DNA from: Tetraselmis striata
Taxonomy: Eukaryota; Chlorophyta; Chlorodendrophyceae; Chlorodendrales; Chlorodendraceae
Assembly (NCBI GenBank): GCA_006384855.1
Contig: VCJN01002337.1
Location: 62,001 to 126,000 of the forward strand
DNA: 64,000 nucleotides
Direction: 5' to 3'
This document shows, piece by piece, positions 12,193 to 23,347 of this stretch. How positions within the stretch are numbered: position 1 is the stretch's first letter; every line of letters begins with the position of its first letter. Under the pieces are notes generated by a model. It made no database searches, had not been told where the DNA came from, and saw nothing but the letters and a program-made list of their open reading frames with translations. The position numbers and the translations under genes were made by a program.

Positions 12193-12769
12193 ATGGCCGA
12201 CCTCGCCCCCCCGGGCAAAAGTGGGCGGCGAGCCTTGTTGTTTCGCGTGTCCGCGCCGCCGGCATCGAGGAGGACGAGAAAGACATGAGGAAACGCGTGA
12301 CAAGGTGGGCGCGCAACAAAACACTCCATCCTCCACATTAGCACGCACCCACTCGTGGCTAACTTGTGGCGCGCGCAGGTTCGTCCGGGAGCGCCGTAAG
12401 GCCCACCTCAACGCCAAGGCTTCCACAGTGCCAGCGGCGCAACTCGTGGTGGCCGAGGAGGCCGCATCCTCAGCCGCTTAAAGGCGAAACGATTGTGGCT
12501 TGTTGTGGGTGTATGGGCACAGGGGGCGTCCCGACGCGAAGGTAAGGAAGCTCATGGCGGCGTCGTCGACGGCACAGCCTCCCGGGGTGGTGAAGACACT
12601 GAGGGATGACAAGAAGCGGAAGAGGCCAGTGAAGAAGCGCCCAGGTAAGAAACTGACGGTCGCGGAGTCGGAGGCGCAGGCGGAGGCGGAGGCGGAGGCG
12701 GAGGCGGAGGCAGCGAGATCGTCGAAGCGGAGGGTCCCCCGGGCACGCAAGAACAAGAACAAGCAGTAG
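12193..12769 (+). CDS. Possible small basic protein gene near the CACTA right end
   Basis: This is a spliced-looking plus-strand region. The ATG at 12193 gives MADLAPPGKSGRRALL. The region about 12260-12330 reads best as EEDEKDMRKRVTRWARNK. After a GCGCAG acceptor at about 12378 comes FVRERRKAHLNAKASTVPAA. The region 12540-12769 reads DAKVRKLMAASSTAQPP, then a lysine-rich part (DDKKRKRPVKKRPGKKL), an alternating Ala/Glu run and a basic end (RRVPRARKNKNKQ, stop at 12769). The composition suggests a nucleic-acid-binding protein. The exon joins are not certain. Long G-runs follow at 12818-12840. Confidence 0.35.
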
Positions 12770-13881
12770 CCCCCGCCCCCTTACCCCCCTCCCCTCACTC
12801 CCCCGGCGGGAGCGGCGGGGGGGGGGGGGGGGGGGGGGGGCGCGGGGGCGGCGGGGGGACCACGCCCGCCCGCCCCCCCACCCCCCCCGCCGGGCCACAT
12901 TCCCCGATGGCAGCTGTCGCGAATATTGTAATTCAATCATTCTTCGGCAAACCGCTGCCTGCCCCCGCCCTCCCCCTCGCGAATATTTATGTAACGTGAG
13001 CACTCTTTGGCAAAACATGGCAGCCAAACCGCCCATCTGATGACCTTTGATCGGACGGCTGGCAGGCCCGTTCAGCATTACTACCTATAATGTACACAAA
13101 ATTCCCCACTTTGGCCGAATAGTACGGCTGCGATTTGCGCTCCCATGTACTAATAGTCGTAGTTATCCATAGGACCACTGTCCATCGTGCCCGGGTACCG
13201 GGTACCGGGTACTAGATACCCGGTACCGGCTCAATAAATATATCGCGTACTACCCGGTACTGCACGGACAACCTTGTACCTTGTACGTCAGTGCCATGTA
13301 ACATTTTACCGGGCTCGTACGACTACCAGAATGATGACAAAAAGGATTTATCGCCCGCCGGCAATAACGCCGGATGTACTCGCACGTAACTGGATGGACG
13401 TGCCGCCACCAGCAGCAGCCTTCACGGATAAATAATAGTCGCTAGTAGTAGTGCTTCGTCACCTGTATGTCACATCTGAATCTCACAGTGATCAAACAGT
13501 GAGTATGAACTCAAAATCGTCTGAAACTGAAAATAACAGTATTTTCAAATTAAATATCGCTCCGACACAACGGGAGATACGAATCGTCACACAGGGTGTG
13601 CTATTCTTAACACGAATGCATCGCCGGCCAACTTAAGGAAAGTTGCGGAGGCAACTGCCAGGGGCAGCACAGAGTCGCAGGGGACATCATATACATTACA
13701 AACGAGGAATCTCTCGGAGATACGCTACCTAACAGGTGACTCTCCCTGAGGAGATCAGAGTTGTCATGACACGAGCCTGAGCTCAGCTCCCGGAGGAGGG
13801 CTAACAGCTGCCCGGAGGCTTAACTGCAGCTACACGAACACCATCATTGGCTAGGCCAGGAGGATTGCAGACTCCACGGCT

Positions 13882-14876
13882 TCAGCGACGAGCACTCGGG
13901 CAGTCCCTACTGAAGTGTCCTTTCCTCTGGCAACGATAGCAGGTGATGTCTGCAGCAGAAGACCGACCAGGAGGGGACTTCTCCTCGCGACGGCCGCCCT
14001 CCCTCCGGTTGTCGCTCCCGCGGCGAGAAGGCTTGCGAGAAGAGGAAGAAGGCTTCGCACGCGAAGAAGAAGAGGAAGGTTTCTTGGCCTTGACCTTCTC
14101 AAGCGCCTTCTTCAGCTCCTTGTTGTCCGCTGAGCCCTTCTCGCCGAGAGGATCCACTGCATCGAACTCCTTAGCGACTTCCGCGCCGTACTCGTGCTCC
14201 ACATGCAGCTTCTTGCCACGCTTGTTAATCCGAAGAGCCACAGTGGTACACAAAGCCAGCGCCGCGGTAATCGTCTTGAACAGCTCCGCAGACGAAGCTG
14301 GAGAGGAAGCATGAAGGTCGGTGCCGTCCTCCACCAAGTCACGCAGAGGTTCCTCCGCCGGTGCCAAAGGTCATAGATCTGGAAGACGTCGTCTAGGTCG
14401 CGCTGAAGAATACGAGCATCAGCGGCATGGCGGCGGTGAAACTTACCATCTTTGTCTAGCCAGCCATCCTCGGGAGCGTGGATAGTGCGAGACGGAGCTT
14501 CCACAGCTGCGGGTTGAGCTGGCCTCTTGCCCTTGCGGTCGTAGTCGGCGTCCCCCTCCGCAACGCGTTTCGAAGCCGAAGCCGAAGTGGACGGACCGCT
14601 CGACGACGCGACCGCCTGCCTAAGCTCAGAGACCTCACGTTCAATACGGAGTAGAGCAGCAGAAGGATCAGCTACTGCCTGTCTAGCGGCGACGAGAGGG
14701 GGAGATTCAGCTACCCCGTCTACAGGTAGAGTGTCACCACCTAGGACAGTGAGATGATTTTCGCGCGTAACGAGTTGCTCACGAAGAGCTTTGCGAGAGT
14801 CCAGTAACTCGTTCCAAACGAGTTCAAACTTGTCTACTGTTAAAACAGAGACGAGAAAGCATGGCGACAGCACCAC
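13882..14876 (-). pseudogene. Gag-like region of the DIRS-like fossil, with zinc knuckle
   Basis: Two overlapping minus-strand open stretches lie here. The upstream part has heptad-like sequence (IEREVSELRQAVASSS) and DDVFQIYDLWHRR. The downstream part reads LFKTITAALALCTTVALRIN, a Lys/Ser/Arg-rich linker, and a C-terminal CCHC knuckle CYRCQRKGHFSRDC. A coiled-coil part followed by a basic tail and knuckle is the usual build of a Gag-type protein. It lies upstream of the RT region of the same fossil, from which the CACTA insertion separates it. Confidence 0.75.
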
Positions 14877-15350
14877 AAGCGAGACAAGGAGCCACGCCCA
14901 AGCAAGACGGACTCGCGGAGCGAGCCATGGTGAGCGCCGAGATCAAACACACTACAGAACGCAGAACAAGTTTGAATTTTGTAGTTGAAGAAGAAACGAA
15001 AATGTACCAGTCGTAGAAGACAATATAGTCGGGTGCCTTCCAACAACTCAAGGCGCCCCCGGTCCGCGGCCGCCCTTTATACTCGGTTAAAGGGCGCCGC
15101 CGGACCGGCGCCGGCCGGTACTGGCGTACCGGGCCGGCAGGGTCGTCACTTAACCCTGACGGCGCTGCGAAAACCAGGGTTTCCTAGGTCGTTCCTCTCA
15201 AGGAAACCCTACAGTTTTTTACGAGTACGTTAGCTACCCGTTACGATTACGAATCGAAAAGTTGGTCCTTCTTTTTTGCGAGAGGTCCCTAATAGCCCAG
15301 CCTGCCTGCCATCTTCCACTTTCGCTGTGTTGAACACAGTAGCGCAAAGT

Positions 15351-16047
15351 GGAGCCTCTCTGGCGCTCCTTCCTGCCAATTTCGGCTCTTGTCCGTGTAA
15401 CACACCCTCTGCTGGGGTCCTGTCCTGCTGGGGGCCGGGGAAAAGTGCGTGGGTGTAAATCCTTGGATAGTACTAGCAGAAATAATCTCGTGTTACATTC
15501 GTTGAGCGTGCGCAATTTCGTCATGTACCAGGGCCAGTAAAAGTAAAGTAAAGTTCGCCAGGGCCAGTACTTGGCAATGTTAAGTGCACATCATCATTGG
15601 CCGAGAAGTTACAGCTGGCACAGATATGCGATCAGAATGCGCTGACGTGGATTTACAGTATTTCGATGTCGACTTACTCTCCAGCGTGGCCATCTACTGG
15701 ATATTCAGGGAGAAAGGGGTGCTGTTATTTTAACACCAAATACGCACATCTTCGCACATGCAACTGTGCATCCCTGATGATATCGTCTGGTATCCGGTTG
15801 ATTCATTTCCAGATAGCCCCACATGCCAGGTCACATGATGCAATCGAATCTACGTAGATAACGGCCGGCCCGTGCTCTAAACTTGTTGGCACCCCCGTCG
15901 TCGTGGGCCAGCGAGGGGGTCCAGCACCGCGCGTTGTCGCCTTCAGCCTCGCGCCGACTCGAGTTCACGTCAGTCTTGCTTCCGACCCGCACCAGCTTAG
16001 CCAGCACCCCCTTCACCTCTTCAGCGTCCCAACCACCAATCGCAAAA
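15351..16047. other. Intergenic region upstream of psbW
   Basis: No gene is visible. At about 15535-15560 there is a short AAGTAAAGTAAAGTTCGCC fragment similar to the edge of the SINE-like repeats at 40 and 51 kb. The last 150 bases before the psbW ATG are C/T-rich and probably hold its promoter and 5' leader; no TATA box is obvious. Confidence 0.5.
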
Positions 16048-16783
16048 ATGCAGGCTGTGTGCTCCACCTCTACCATGAAGGGCATGTCCCTGCGCGCTGT
16101 GCGCCCCGCCGCGGCCTCTCGCCAGGCCGTGCGCCCCGTCGGTACGCCCCACCTAACTGTATGCAGACAAAGAAAGACGTCGCCATCGCACGGCATGTAC
16201 TGCACCGAGTCGCCGCTCTCGTTGTCCCGTCGGCGGCTCTCATCTGGGAGGCGCCCTCGTTGCCCCGTCAGTCGCGCCATTCGCTTTCTGATGCCTCTGT
16301 GTCTCTCCCACAGCCCGCGTGGTGTGCAAGGCCCAGGTCGAGAGCAAGGTCAATAAGGCTGCCGCTGCCGCCGCCACCCTCGCCTCCACTGTCGTCGCGC
16401 ACCCCGCCTTCGCCCTGGTGCGACAGTTCCCCCCTCCCCCTCCCCCCCCCCCCCCCCCCTTCCCCCCCCCCCCCCGCCCTCCCCCTTTCCCCCCTCTTGT
16501 TTCCCGCGCATCGACATGCCAGCGTGGCGCTGGCAGCTCATTCCGACCCGACGTCTTAATACCCTACCGTCTCGCTCTCCCGTTAACTCTCTTTTCCGCC
16601 GGGCCGCAGGTGGACGAGCGCCTGAACGGCGACGGCACCGGCAAGATCCTCGGAGTGAACGACTCCGCCCTGGGCTGGGTCATCCTGGGCATGTTCACCC
16701 TCATCTGGACTCAGTTCTACGCCGCACAGAAGGACGTCGATCCCAGCGCCAAGGACGACGAGGATTCAGGCCTGACTCTTTAA
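16048..16783 (+). CDS. psbW: Photosystem II reaction-centre protein W (PsbW), nuclear gene, three exons
   Basis: Exons are 16048-16141, 16314-16417 and 16610-16783, joined by GT-AG introns and giving 123 residues. Exon 1 and the start of exon 2 encode an Arg/Ser/Ala-rich stromal-targeting peptide (MQAVCSTSTMKGMSLRAV...) ending near VVCKA. The next part (TLASTVVAHPAFAL) is the hydrophobic thylakoid-targeting signal. Exon 3 is the mature protein, starting VDERLNGDGTGKILGVND, with a single membrane span GWVILGMFTLIWTQFYAA and an acidic tail. This is the canonical PsbW layout: a one-span thylakoid protein that stabilises photosystem II supercomplexes, with its N terminus in the lumen. Intron 2 starts right at the processing site and contains long C-runs on the coding strand. 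The length is close to that of other algal PsbW precursors. The ATG is preceded by CGCAAAA. Confidence 0.95.
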
Positions 16784-16841
16784 ATGTATAGAAAACAAAA
16801 TTCAGCGAGTACTCTCACCATAAACGTAGAAACCTGCCACC

Positions 16842-16846
16842 TGTAA
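16842..16846 (+). promoter_or_regulatory. Probable polyadenylation signal TGTAA of psbW
   Basis: TGTAA lies 59 bases after the psbW stop codon. It is the usual polyadenylation signal of chlamydomonadalean nuclear genes, and it supports both the gene model and the proposed lineage. Confidence 0.6.
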
Positions 16847-18676
16847 TGTAGGATATCGTGCGCATATTCACTTGATCCTTGGCCTGGGGATATCGTACAG
16901 GCGTTAAATGACCGCCGTGTGTATATTCTTCCTGGGCAGGGGGGGGGGGTGGGGGGGGGGGGATAACCCCCTCCAAGGGGGGCAGGGGGGCGAGTTAATG
17001 CCGTCACAGGCAGATATGTTTTTCACCTTAAATAACTACACCCAGGGGCGCTAGTTTGCTTGTCCTTGCGATGATGGGATATGGCCGGGGACATCTGATG
17101 ATGAATCGGGAAGTACAGCAATGACATTTCAAGTGCAGACCTGTCCTTTTCTGCCTTAGTGGCAGACATAAAGGGCCAGAGCTATTTACAGGCATGTACT
17201 ATTTACAATATCTTCACACACTCGTCCAAGAAGCTAGGGCACCGTACATGACTGCCCAGTCCGGGACGCACTGAAGCTGAGGCTTATCTTCATGGGAAGC
17301 TTTGAGGAGCATGTTGCAAGGGAAATGGCTGTGTGATAACATTAGCTTCGATTATATGCCAGGATGTGGACAGGCTGTAAACACGTTGTTGTAGTCAGCC
17401 ACGATTGGCCGCCAGTGTGTCGTGGCTGCTCCTCTAACTTGATTCACGGCACTGCATGCACCATACTACCTCGACAGCGCACAGCCCCACAGATATTCCG
17501 ACGCAGACAGATGCCTCCCTCCCTGAACCAGCAACTGATACATGAAAAGGAACATCCTTATTGCATGTAAGGTCTAGGTTTTTAGGGTTTAAAAACCCTA
17601 AACCCAGGGGGGGGGGGGGGGGGGGTTGGGAGGTGGGCTTCAGCAGTCTAGGAGCCTAGTGCTCCGCCCTGACGCGCCCTTGCCCTAAAAGACCACAATA
17701 TGGGGTCACGGTGGTACTACTGGTACTACTATGCATCAATAGCGCCCTGTTAACATTTTTCAGCTGAGGGTTCAAGCCCCGTTTGTGCATCATGCGGGCC
17801 GCGCCACCCCGCCTTCGAACAGATGTGCTTGCGGCGAAGAGGCAACGCACACCTTGTAGCGTCAAAAAAAATGAAGTGAGCTGGTAGTCAGGGCATTATT
17901 CCGCATTTACCCCAGTGCGGCCACCCGCAGCCCTTACCCCCGGCCACCCGCATCTGTCCTGATGCCGCACGACTTCCGTGCGCCCAGGTCCAGGCCACTG
18001 ATGAAATGACTGCACTCGCCCAGGCCCACTCGCCCGCGCACGCTTATCCTTGCTTGACCTCCAGCAGGCGTGTTGTCAATCCTCCACGCACGGGAACGGG
18101 AACGACTCGAGGTTGTACGCGTTCTGCCGCCGTTGCGCGGGGGATAGGCTGGCTCTGCGGGCGGGTGCAAGCACATGTTAGCATCAACCGGGGTGCCCCC
18201 GCCCCCCGCCCCCCCCCCCCCCAAATGGTCAGAGCCCACGAGTGATGCCCACATCTCACTTGGCGCCAGCAGACGGGCAACTGCTGCTATCCCCCCGGGG
18301 CGGTCGAGTCCCCCCCTATGCTCGTGGACAGATTGGGGCCAGGCCGCGAGTGCCGGGCAGGCAGTCATTGTGATTGTTTGCGGAAGAGTCGTCGTGACTG
18401 TGCCGCATATTACGCGGGAGAGAATGAGGGCGGTTTGGTGCGACGTCTGCAAGCCAGGCACCGCAGTTCTGTTGCTGCGATGACCAACACCGCATACGGC
18501 ACAGCAGGCCAGGATAATGGACGCTCATTTAGGGTTCGTTGGGAGTGTGCGCAGAATTGGACGCTGATGATGCGATGTTTTGTGCCAAATGAAAGTGGGA
18601 AGGAAGCCAAAGTGGCGCTGGAAGCTGCTACCGATGACACCAAAAGCCCCACTTAGCCAAAAAGACAATCAGCTCA
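16847..18676. other. Intergenic region between two convergent host genes
   Basis: No convincing gene is seen. It contains G-runs at 16940-16962 and 17608-17625, a telomere-like palindrome at 17577-17608, and a C-run at 18207. Short open frames here lack recognisable features. Confidence 0.5.
17577..17608. repeat. Telomere-like inverted motif
   Basis: TTTTTAGGGTTT is followed at once by AAAAACCCTAAACCC, so one TTTAGGG-type unit faces another in opposite orientation. A long G-run follows directly. It is only one to two units per side, so it may be chance or the scar of a repair event. Confidence 0.4.
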
Positions 18677-21600
18677 TTATGGCGCCCTACAGGTAGCGCG
18701 ACGACACCCCCGGACATGGCCCCCGGAAACAAGACATGTTGAACTCCAATCACTGGACGGGCAACCAGGTGGCAGAGCGGTGAGCATGAGTTGGCCGGCG
18801 GTGGCGGTCGGGGCGCACATCCTAGCCTCCTCCTGGCGCTCGCGCTCCGCCTTCTGCCGGGCCGCCTCCGCCGCCGCCCGCTGCGCCGCCTCCTCGGCCT
18901 CGCGCGCCGCGGCCGCCTCGCGCCGGCGCGCCTCCTCTGCGCTGCGCCGCGCCTGGGCCTCCGCCTCCGCTGCTGCTATCTTCGCTGCCGCCGCCTCCTC
19001 CGCGCGCCGCTTCTGTGCCTCTTTCCGCGCCTTCTCCTCCGTTAGAGAGGCCAGCTCCTGCAGCAGCTGGGCGCCCAGGTCCCGCCCCGCCGGTGTGGAC
19101 AGACCCTGTAGGGCATGGGCGGCCATAAGAAGAGGAGGGGGGGGGCGGGGGGGGGCGGGGTGTCAGACGGCGCCATTACCCATCGAGCAAATGCGCCATC
19201 CGCCCATGGTTGGCTGGCAAGGCGGGTGCAGGATACAACAGGGGTGTGCATCAACAATTGGGGGCCAGGCATCAACAGCCGTGATGCATTCAGGGCCGGA
19301 GTAATAATCCCCTGATTAGACCCGGTCTAATTTGACGCGCGATTGATTATACTGAATGTCCACACATCAGAATTGGTCACGGTCCACGCTAACCTGCCTG
19401 ACACATCAAGGAGTCCAGGGCATCTTTCTGCCGCATCAAGGTATGGGTTGAGCCCCGGGCTAACCATCGATTACACCATCGACATATTGCCGGCCTGAAT
19501 TTTATGTAACGTACAATGTGATCATCTGCCTGATCATAGATTATGCCGGTTCGTCGCGATTCCGCTGACGCATCCGATTGTGTGGATGAGCCCGAAAATG
19601 TGTCGATGCTTAAGACTGCTGGACGCGGCTGCCTGGACTCGGCTCTCGGCCGTGATGCCTGGTGCCCACCTGGACTTGCGGCTCCGTAGGGACGCCGCCC
19701 TTGTAAGACGTGGAGGCGGCCTCCTGCACGCACGCACAATCAGGATCCATCCCACCCCACAGTCCTGCCTGGACGCACGACAGTGCCCACCCCCTTGCGC
19801 GCAGTTGGGGGGCGGGGGGGGGGGGGGGGGGGGGGAGGTTCCCTGCCGGCGAGGCTCCGCCTACCTGCAGCTGCTTGCGCTTGGCGGACAGCTCCAGCCG
19901 CAGGGCCTCCGCTTCGTTCATCAGCATAGCCAGCAGCTGCTCGAAGCCCGGGTTGGCGCTGGCCGCGGCAGGGAGGCAGGTTTGCATTGAGATGGGGATA
20001 GCAAAGGGGGGAGATGGGGGGGGGGAGCGGACGCGTGTTGTGCCACGGGCGAGAAAGGCGCCGCAGGAGCCGGATGCACACCACTTGGTGAGAAATCAGA
20101 GCAGGTGGGCGCGTGCATGCGGACGGGGCTCACCCGTGTTGAGGCAGGGCGCCTCCGCCGCTCTGCGGCATGCCATGCATGCGCATAGGCGGCGGCGGCA
20201 TCTGCATGCCTATGCTCATGCCCACGCCGGTTTGGGAGGGGTACATCGACTGTGTTGCCATGCCCATCTGGCTGGGCTGTGAGGTAGAGGGAGGAGGCTG
20301 CTGCTGCTGCGGTGGCGGAATTCCCATCATCGGCATGCCCTGGGGCTGGCGGCTGCCATCACCTGACACAAGCACAGTAAAGGCGAGGCAGGGAGGAGAA
20401 GGGGGGGGGGGGGGGGGGGCGCTAAAGGTGAACTCGGCAAATGACTGCAAGATGACCCAACTTAATGGTGTCGGCAGGCTGTTATCACGTGGACTTAGAT
20501 CGACACCTTCCTTCACATGTAAGGACTGCCTATGCGAAGCCGTCAAGCCATTTCCATCTCAGAAGGCGGTTTTTTTCCCCAGTGCCAACAAACTGATAGG
20601 AACATGAGGTGTCATTTCGTCCGATGTTTGGACGCATTAACGCCCATTAGGAAATATTCAATGCGCCATTCAAGAACAACCCATGAGTGTGAAATGGTAG
20701 CAAACATCAGTGTTCCTCAGAGTGTGCCAGCACCAGTGCATCGAGCGTGCCCAGTAGCGGGGCGGCAACTCTTAGCACCACGCAGGCAAGCCTGGCATGG
20801 CATGCACTGCCAGCGCCCGGGCGGCGCCGTGCTAGCGGCGCATGACGAGGGAGCCCAGAGGGCTGGTGGCAAGGCAGGGCTCTACGGCAAGGAGCGCCAG
20901 CGGCGGGGCGCACCTGCTTGGCTGCTCCCCTGCGTTTGCTGCGACGGCATCCCCATCATCTGTTGCATCTGCTGCAACTGCTGGTCGCCCATCTGAATCG
21001 TGGCGGAGCCGTTGCTCCTCATCGGTTGGCACATCATCTGCTGCGCCTGTTCCGCCATCATTGCGTTGCCATTCCCTCCGCCGTGCTGCCACCCCCTGCC
21101 CACCGGCCACACGCACACCATGCGCGGATCAGCACCCGGCATCCAGAGTGTCAATGCGCTGCAGTGGTGGCAGGGGAGCTTGCCGGGCAGACCCCTGGGC
21201 GCCACACTCCACGTGCAGGTTCGGCACAGGTTTCCCGTTGGACTTGGCGTTCCACTTGAGGATGCGCGCCGCCATCTGCATGGGGTCCACCGGGCCCCTG
21301 CGCAGGCCCTGACTGCAAGCGCGCCGCGCCGCAGAGTCAGCAGGTCCGCTCTGGGTGGGACAGAAGGTGCCAGCGCACTCGTGGCTCATGGCATTACCGT
21401 GACCATGGTGCAGGGTCGCGCTGTATCACTGTTTTTACCCCTCCCCCCCCCGCCCCCCTCACTTAAAAGATAGAAATAACTAAACCCATATGGAAAGATA
21501 ATATCAGACAAGACGCACGTGGTGGGCGTCCGGCCTGGGTGAGAAGACGCAATTGACAAAGCTAGCGAAACCAATGCGCACTGACAACCGATATATTACA

Positions 21601-23347
21601 TGCTTGCGCTGAATATTTTGCCCGTTGACCACGACATCCCTCGCGGGCCTCTGGCCAGCTCGGGGGATCCCATACTCATCTCATCGCTGGTGCGCCACTA
21701 CTGGTGACCATGTCCCCCCCCCTCCCCCGCTCGCCCCTGCTTAACACCCAAGAGCCAAAAAGCCCCTCACCTGTGCCGATGCGCGCGGATCGAATCTGCC
21801 GTCATCACCGAATCAGGGCATCCAGCAGAACCTCAAATACGAATATATACCGAATCCATTGCAGACATGTTGGGCCACTCGTGTGGACGTCTGAATTTCG
21901 GTTAGTTTTCGTGTCTCTGGGCGTTCTCACAGACGAAACAGACAGTCAGACCCCCACACTCAGCGTGTTTTAACCAATTAAAATACACCACAGTTTCTGC
22001 ACGCATGTCCCGACTAAATGTTTCAAAACACTCTCATATTTTGGGGATCCGCCAACTGGAGCGTGTCTGGGGGAATTTGGGGGGGGGGGGGGGGGGGGGG
22101 GGGGAGGTCTCAGTTTCACCAGCCAGTCATCCACGACGTGCGTGTGGATGGCTTCCTCCGTGGATGAGAAGAGCGCAATGGGGACAGAGTACTTGGAGTG
22201 CACGGTCACCACCAGCTGCCCGTCTTGCTTGACGATCTCGGGGTCGCACAGCACCAGGTCAAACTGCTGCCCCGAGCCCTCCACGATGCTCTGGGACACA
22301 CGCAGCCGCGCCCCACCACAGTCAGCCCACCAGTGTGGCCCACCCACCCAGCTTCCGGGACATCAGCGGAGGTGACATTGTGGGTAAAACAATGCCCACC
22401 TTTGCGGCGGTGTTGAGCTCGGCGATGAGGCCAGCCTTGCCGGTAGCTTGCCGGAGTTTCACTTTCATCGGTAGCTGCGAGACCTGTTGGGTGGCAGTCG
22501 GGGCTGCCGGCCGTGAGCACCGCACCCCAAGCGGACGCCCCCCTCTCTATCCGCAGAGGGCCCCTCTCTGTGCGCCGGTAAAAGGGCAGCCACTGAATGC
22601 ACGGCTATCGGGGCACTGTGCGGTGGCGGCGCCCACTATCTGGTGGAAGAGGTCAAAGGTCGCCTGGTCCTGCGCGACAACCAGGATGGCCGCCTCCTCC
22701 GTGAATCTTGCCATCGCCGCACTCACGAGGTTGGGATCGATCGGCGCAGCAGCCTGCGCGGCATTGACACCGCACAGCAAAGGCTCACGGGGCGACGCAA
22801 GCAAGTGCCGCGCTGCATGGGGCCTGGAGCAGCCCATGGACTGGAATGACCGCCGCATGTTGGAGTTGCGATCAAGCAGACGCACGCAGCCGCCCACGCT
22901 GCGCCTTCATACCCGCCCGCCCGGCATCCTGTGCCGGGCTACCAACAGCGCTGGTTGACATCCACGGCGCTGCGGCGGAGGCCCACCTGTGACATCTTGG
23001 GGCCCATCATCAGGTTAGTCTGCTGCACAGGGGCCGGCAGAGCCGCCAACAGCTCCGGCGTGACTGGCTGCAAGTTGGACGGGCACGTACAAAAACATGC
23101 GTTCAACCTCAGAACTTTGCCCAAGCTGCATGGATGCATCTGGCTCGCGGCATCGACTCTCAAAGTTAAGACGGATCTGACTGAGTGCTGCGAGAAAGAA
23201 GCGGCAACCGTGCACGTCTGCCGTGGAGTCAGTGGGCATCAGTGGGCGGCTCTGTGAGGGCCCTACCGTGTCAAGCACTTGCGAGATGGACCGAAAAGGT
23301 TTGCGCTTGCCTCCCCCACCACCGCCGCCTCCGACAGGTGGCGCCAT
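18677..23347 (-). CDS. Unrecognised multi-exon host gene with Q/M/P-rich and coiled-coil parts
   Basis: I do not recognise this protein. The likely start is 23347 (MAPPVGGGGGGGGKRKPFRS, then ISQVLDT and a GT donor). Coding-like segments with plausible splice sites follow: about 23069-22990 (PVTPELLAALPAPVQQTNL...), 22770-22620 (PIDPNLVSAAMARFTEEAAI...), 22490-22390 (QLPMKVKLRQATGKAGLIAE...), 22290-22105 (SIVEGSGQQFDLVLCDPEIV... to VVDDWL), 21310-21150 (MQMAARILKWNAKSNGKPV), 21080-20915 (Q/M-rich: DQQLQQMQQMMG), 20365-20135 (PPPQQQQPPPSTSQP, then GM/P-rich), 19960-19870 (NPGFEQLLAMLMNEAEALRL...) and 19115-18790 (a long charged Ala/Glu/Arg helix starting LLQELASLTEEKARKEAQKR). Q- and M-rich linkers with coiled coils would suit a scaffold or transcription co-regulator, but that is a guess. 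The stop at 18677 is the end of an open frame, not a confirmed end. C-runs on the coding strand fill several introns. Confidence 0.55.

Larger units (their letters stand above)
2751..13490 (+). mobile_element. Complete EnSpm/CACTA DNA transposon, about 10.7 kb
   Basis: Left to right it holds: a subterminal region with CGCACATCGC repeats; a TNP2-type transposase gene (from about 3.2 kb) broken by a 2.85-kb minisatellite; a 180-bp tandem pair at 8.3-8.6 kb; a cysteine-rich ORF on the minus strand (9751-8648); four 368-bp tandem repeats (10.39-11.77 kb); a small basic coding region (about 12.19-12.77 kb); and a 480-bp right end shared with 1-451. It inserted into the retroelement fossil. The transposase is no longer complete here, so this copy is probably non-autonomous, although its ends look usable. 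Confidence 0.88.
2748..13493. repeat. Target-site duplication (ATC) and inverted termini of the complete CACTA element
   Basis: The left terminus at 2751 reads CACTGTGAGATTCAGATGTG. The right terminus, ending at 13490, is its reverse complement, and similarity continues for several more bases (ACGTA/ACATA). The three bases before 2751 and after 13490 are both ATC. A CACTR terminus and a 3-bp duplication are the hallmarks of EnSpm/CACTA transposons, so the boundaries of this element are exact. Confidence 0.93.
452..15350 (-). mobile_element. DIRS-like (tyrosine-recombinase type) retroelement fossil, split by a CACTA insertion
   Basis: Minus-strand parts are a Gag-like region with a zinc knuckle (14876-13882) and a reverse transcriptase/RNase H region (2683-1097, continuing to about 630). 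The 5' flank at about 15.0-15.35 kb contains a motif (CTGCCATCTTCC near 15309) that also appears, inverted, in the termini of the compact recombinase elements at 24 and 40 kb, so the families are related. The CACTA element 2751-13490 sits between the Gag-like and RT parts. Any recombinase gene would lie left of the CACTA end at 451, outside the window. The element looks broken, with several interruptions besides the two transposon insertions. The RT frame is still long, so the age is probably moderate rather than ancient. Confidence 0.75.

Noticed and set aside
12040-12288. Plus-strand frame rich in proline
   Set aside because: The proline run is a C homopolymer upstream of the likelier ATG at 12193.
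18780-19304. Plus-strand Ser/Ala/Arg-rich frame
   Set aside because: It is the antisense of the charged coiled-coil exon on the minus strand.
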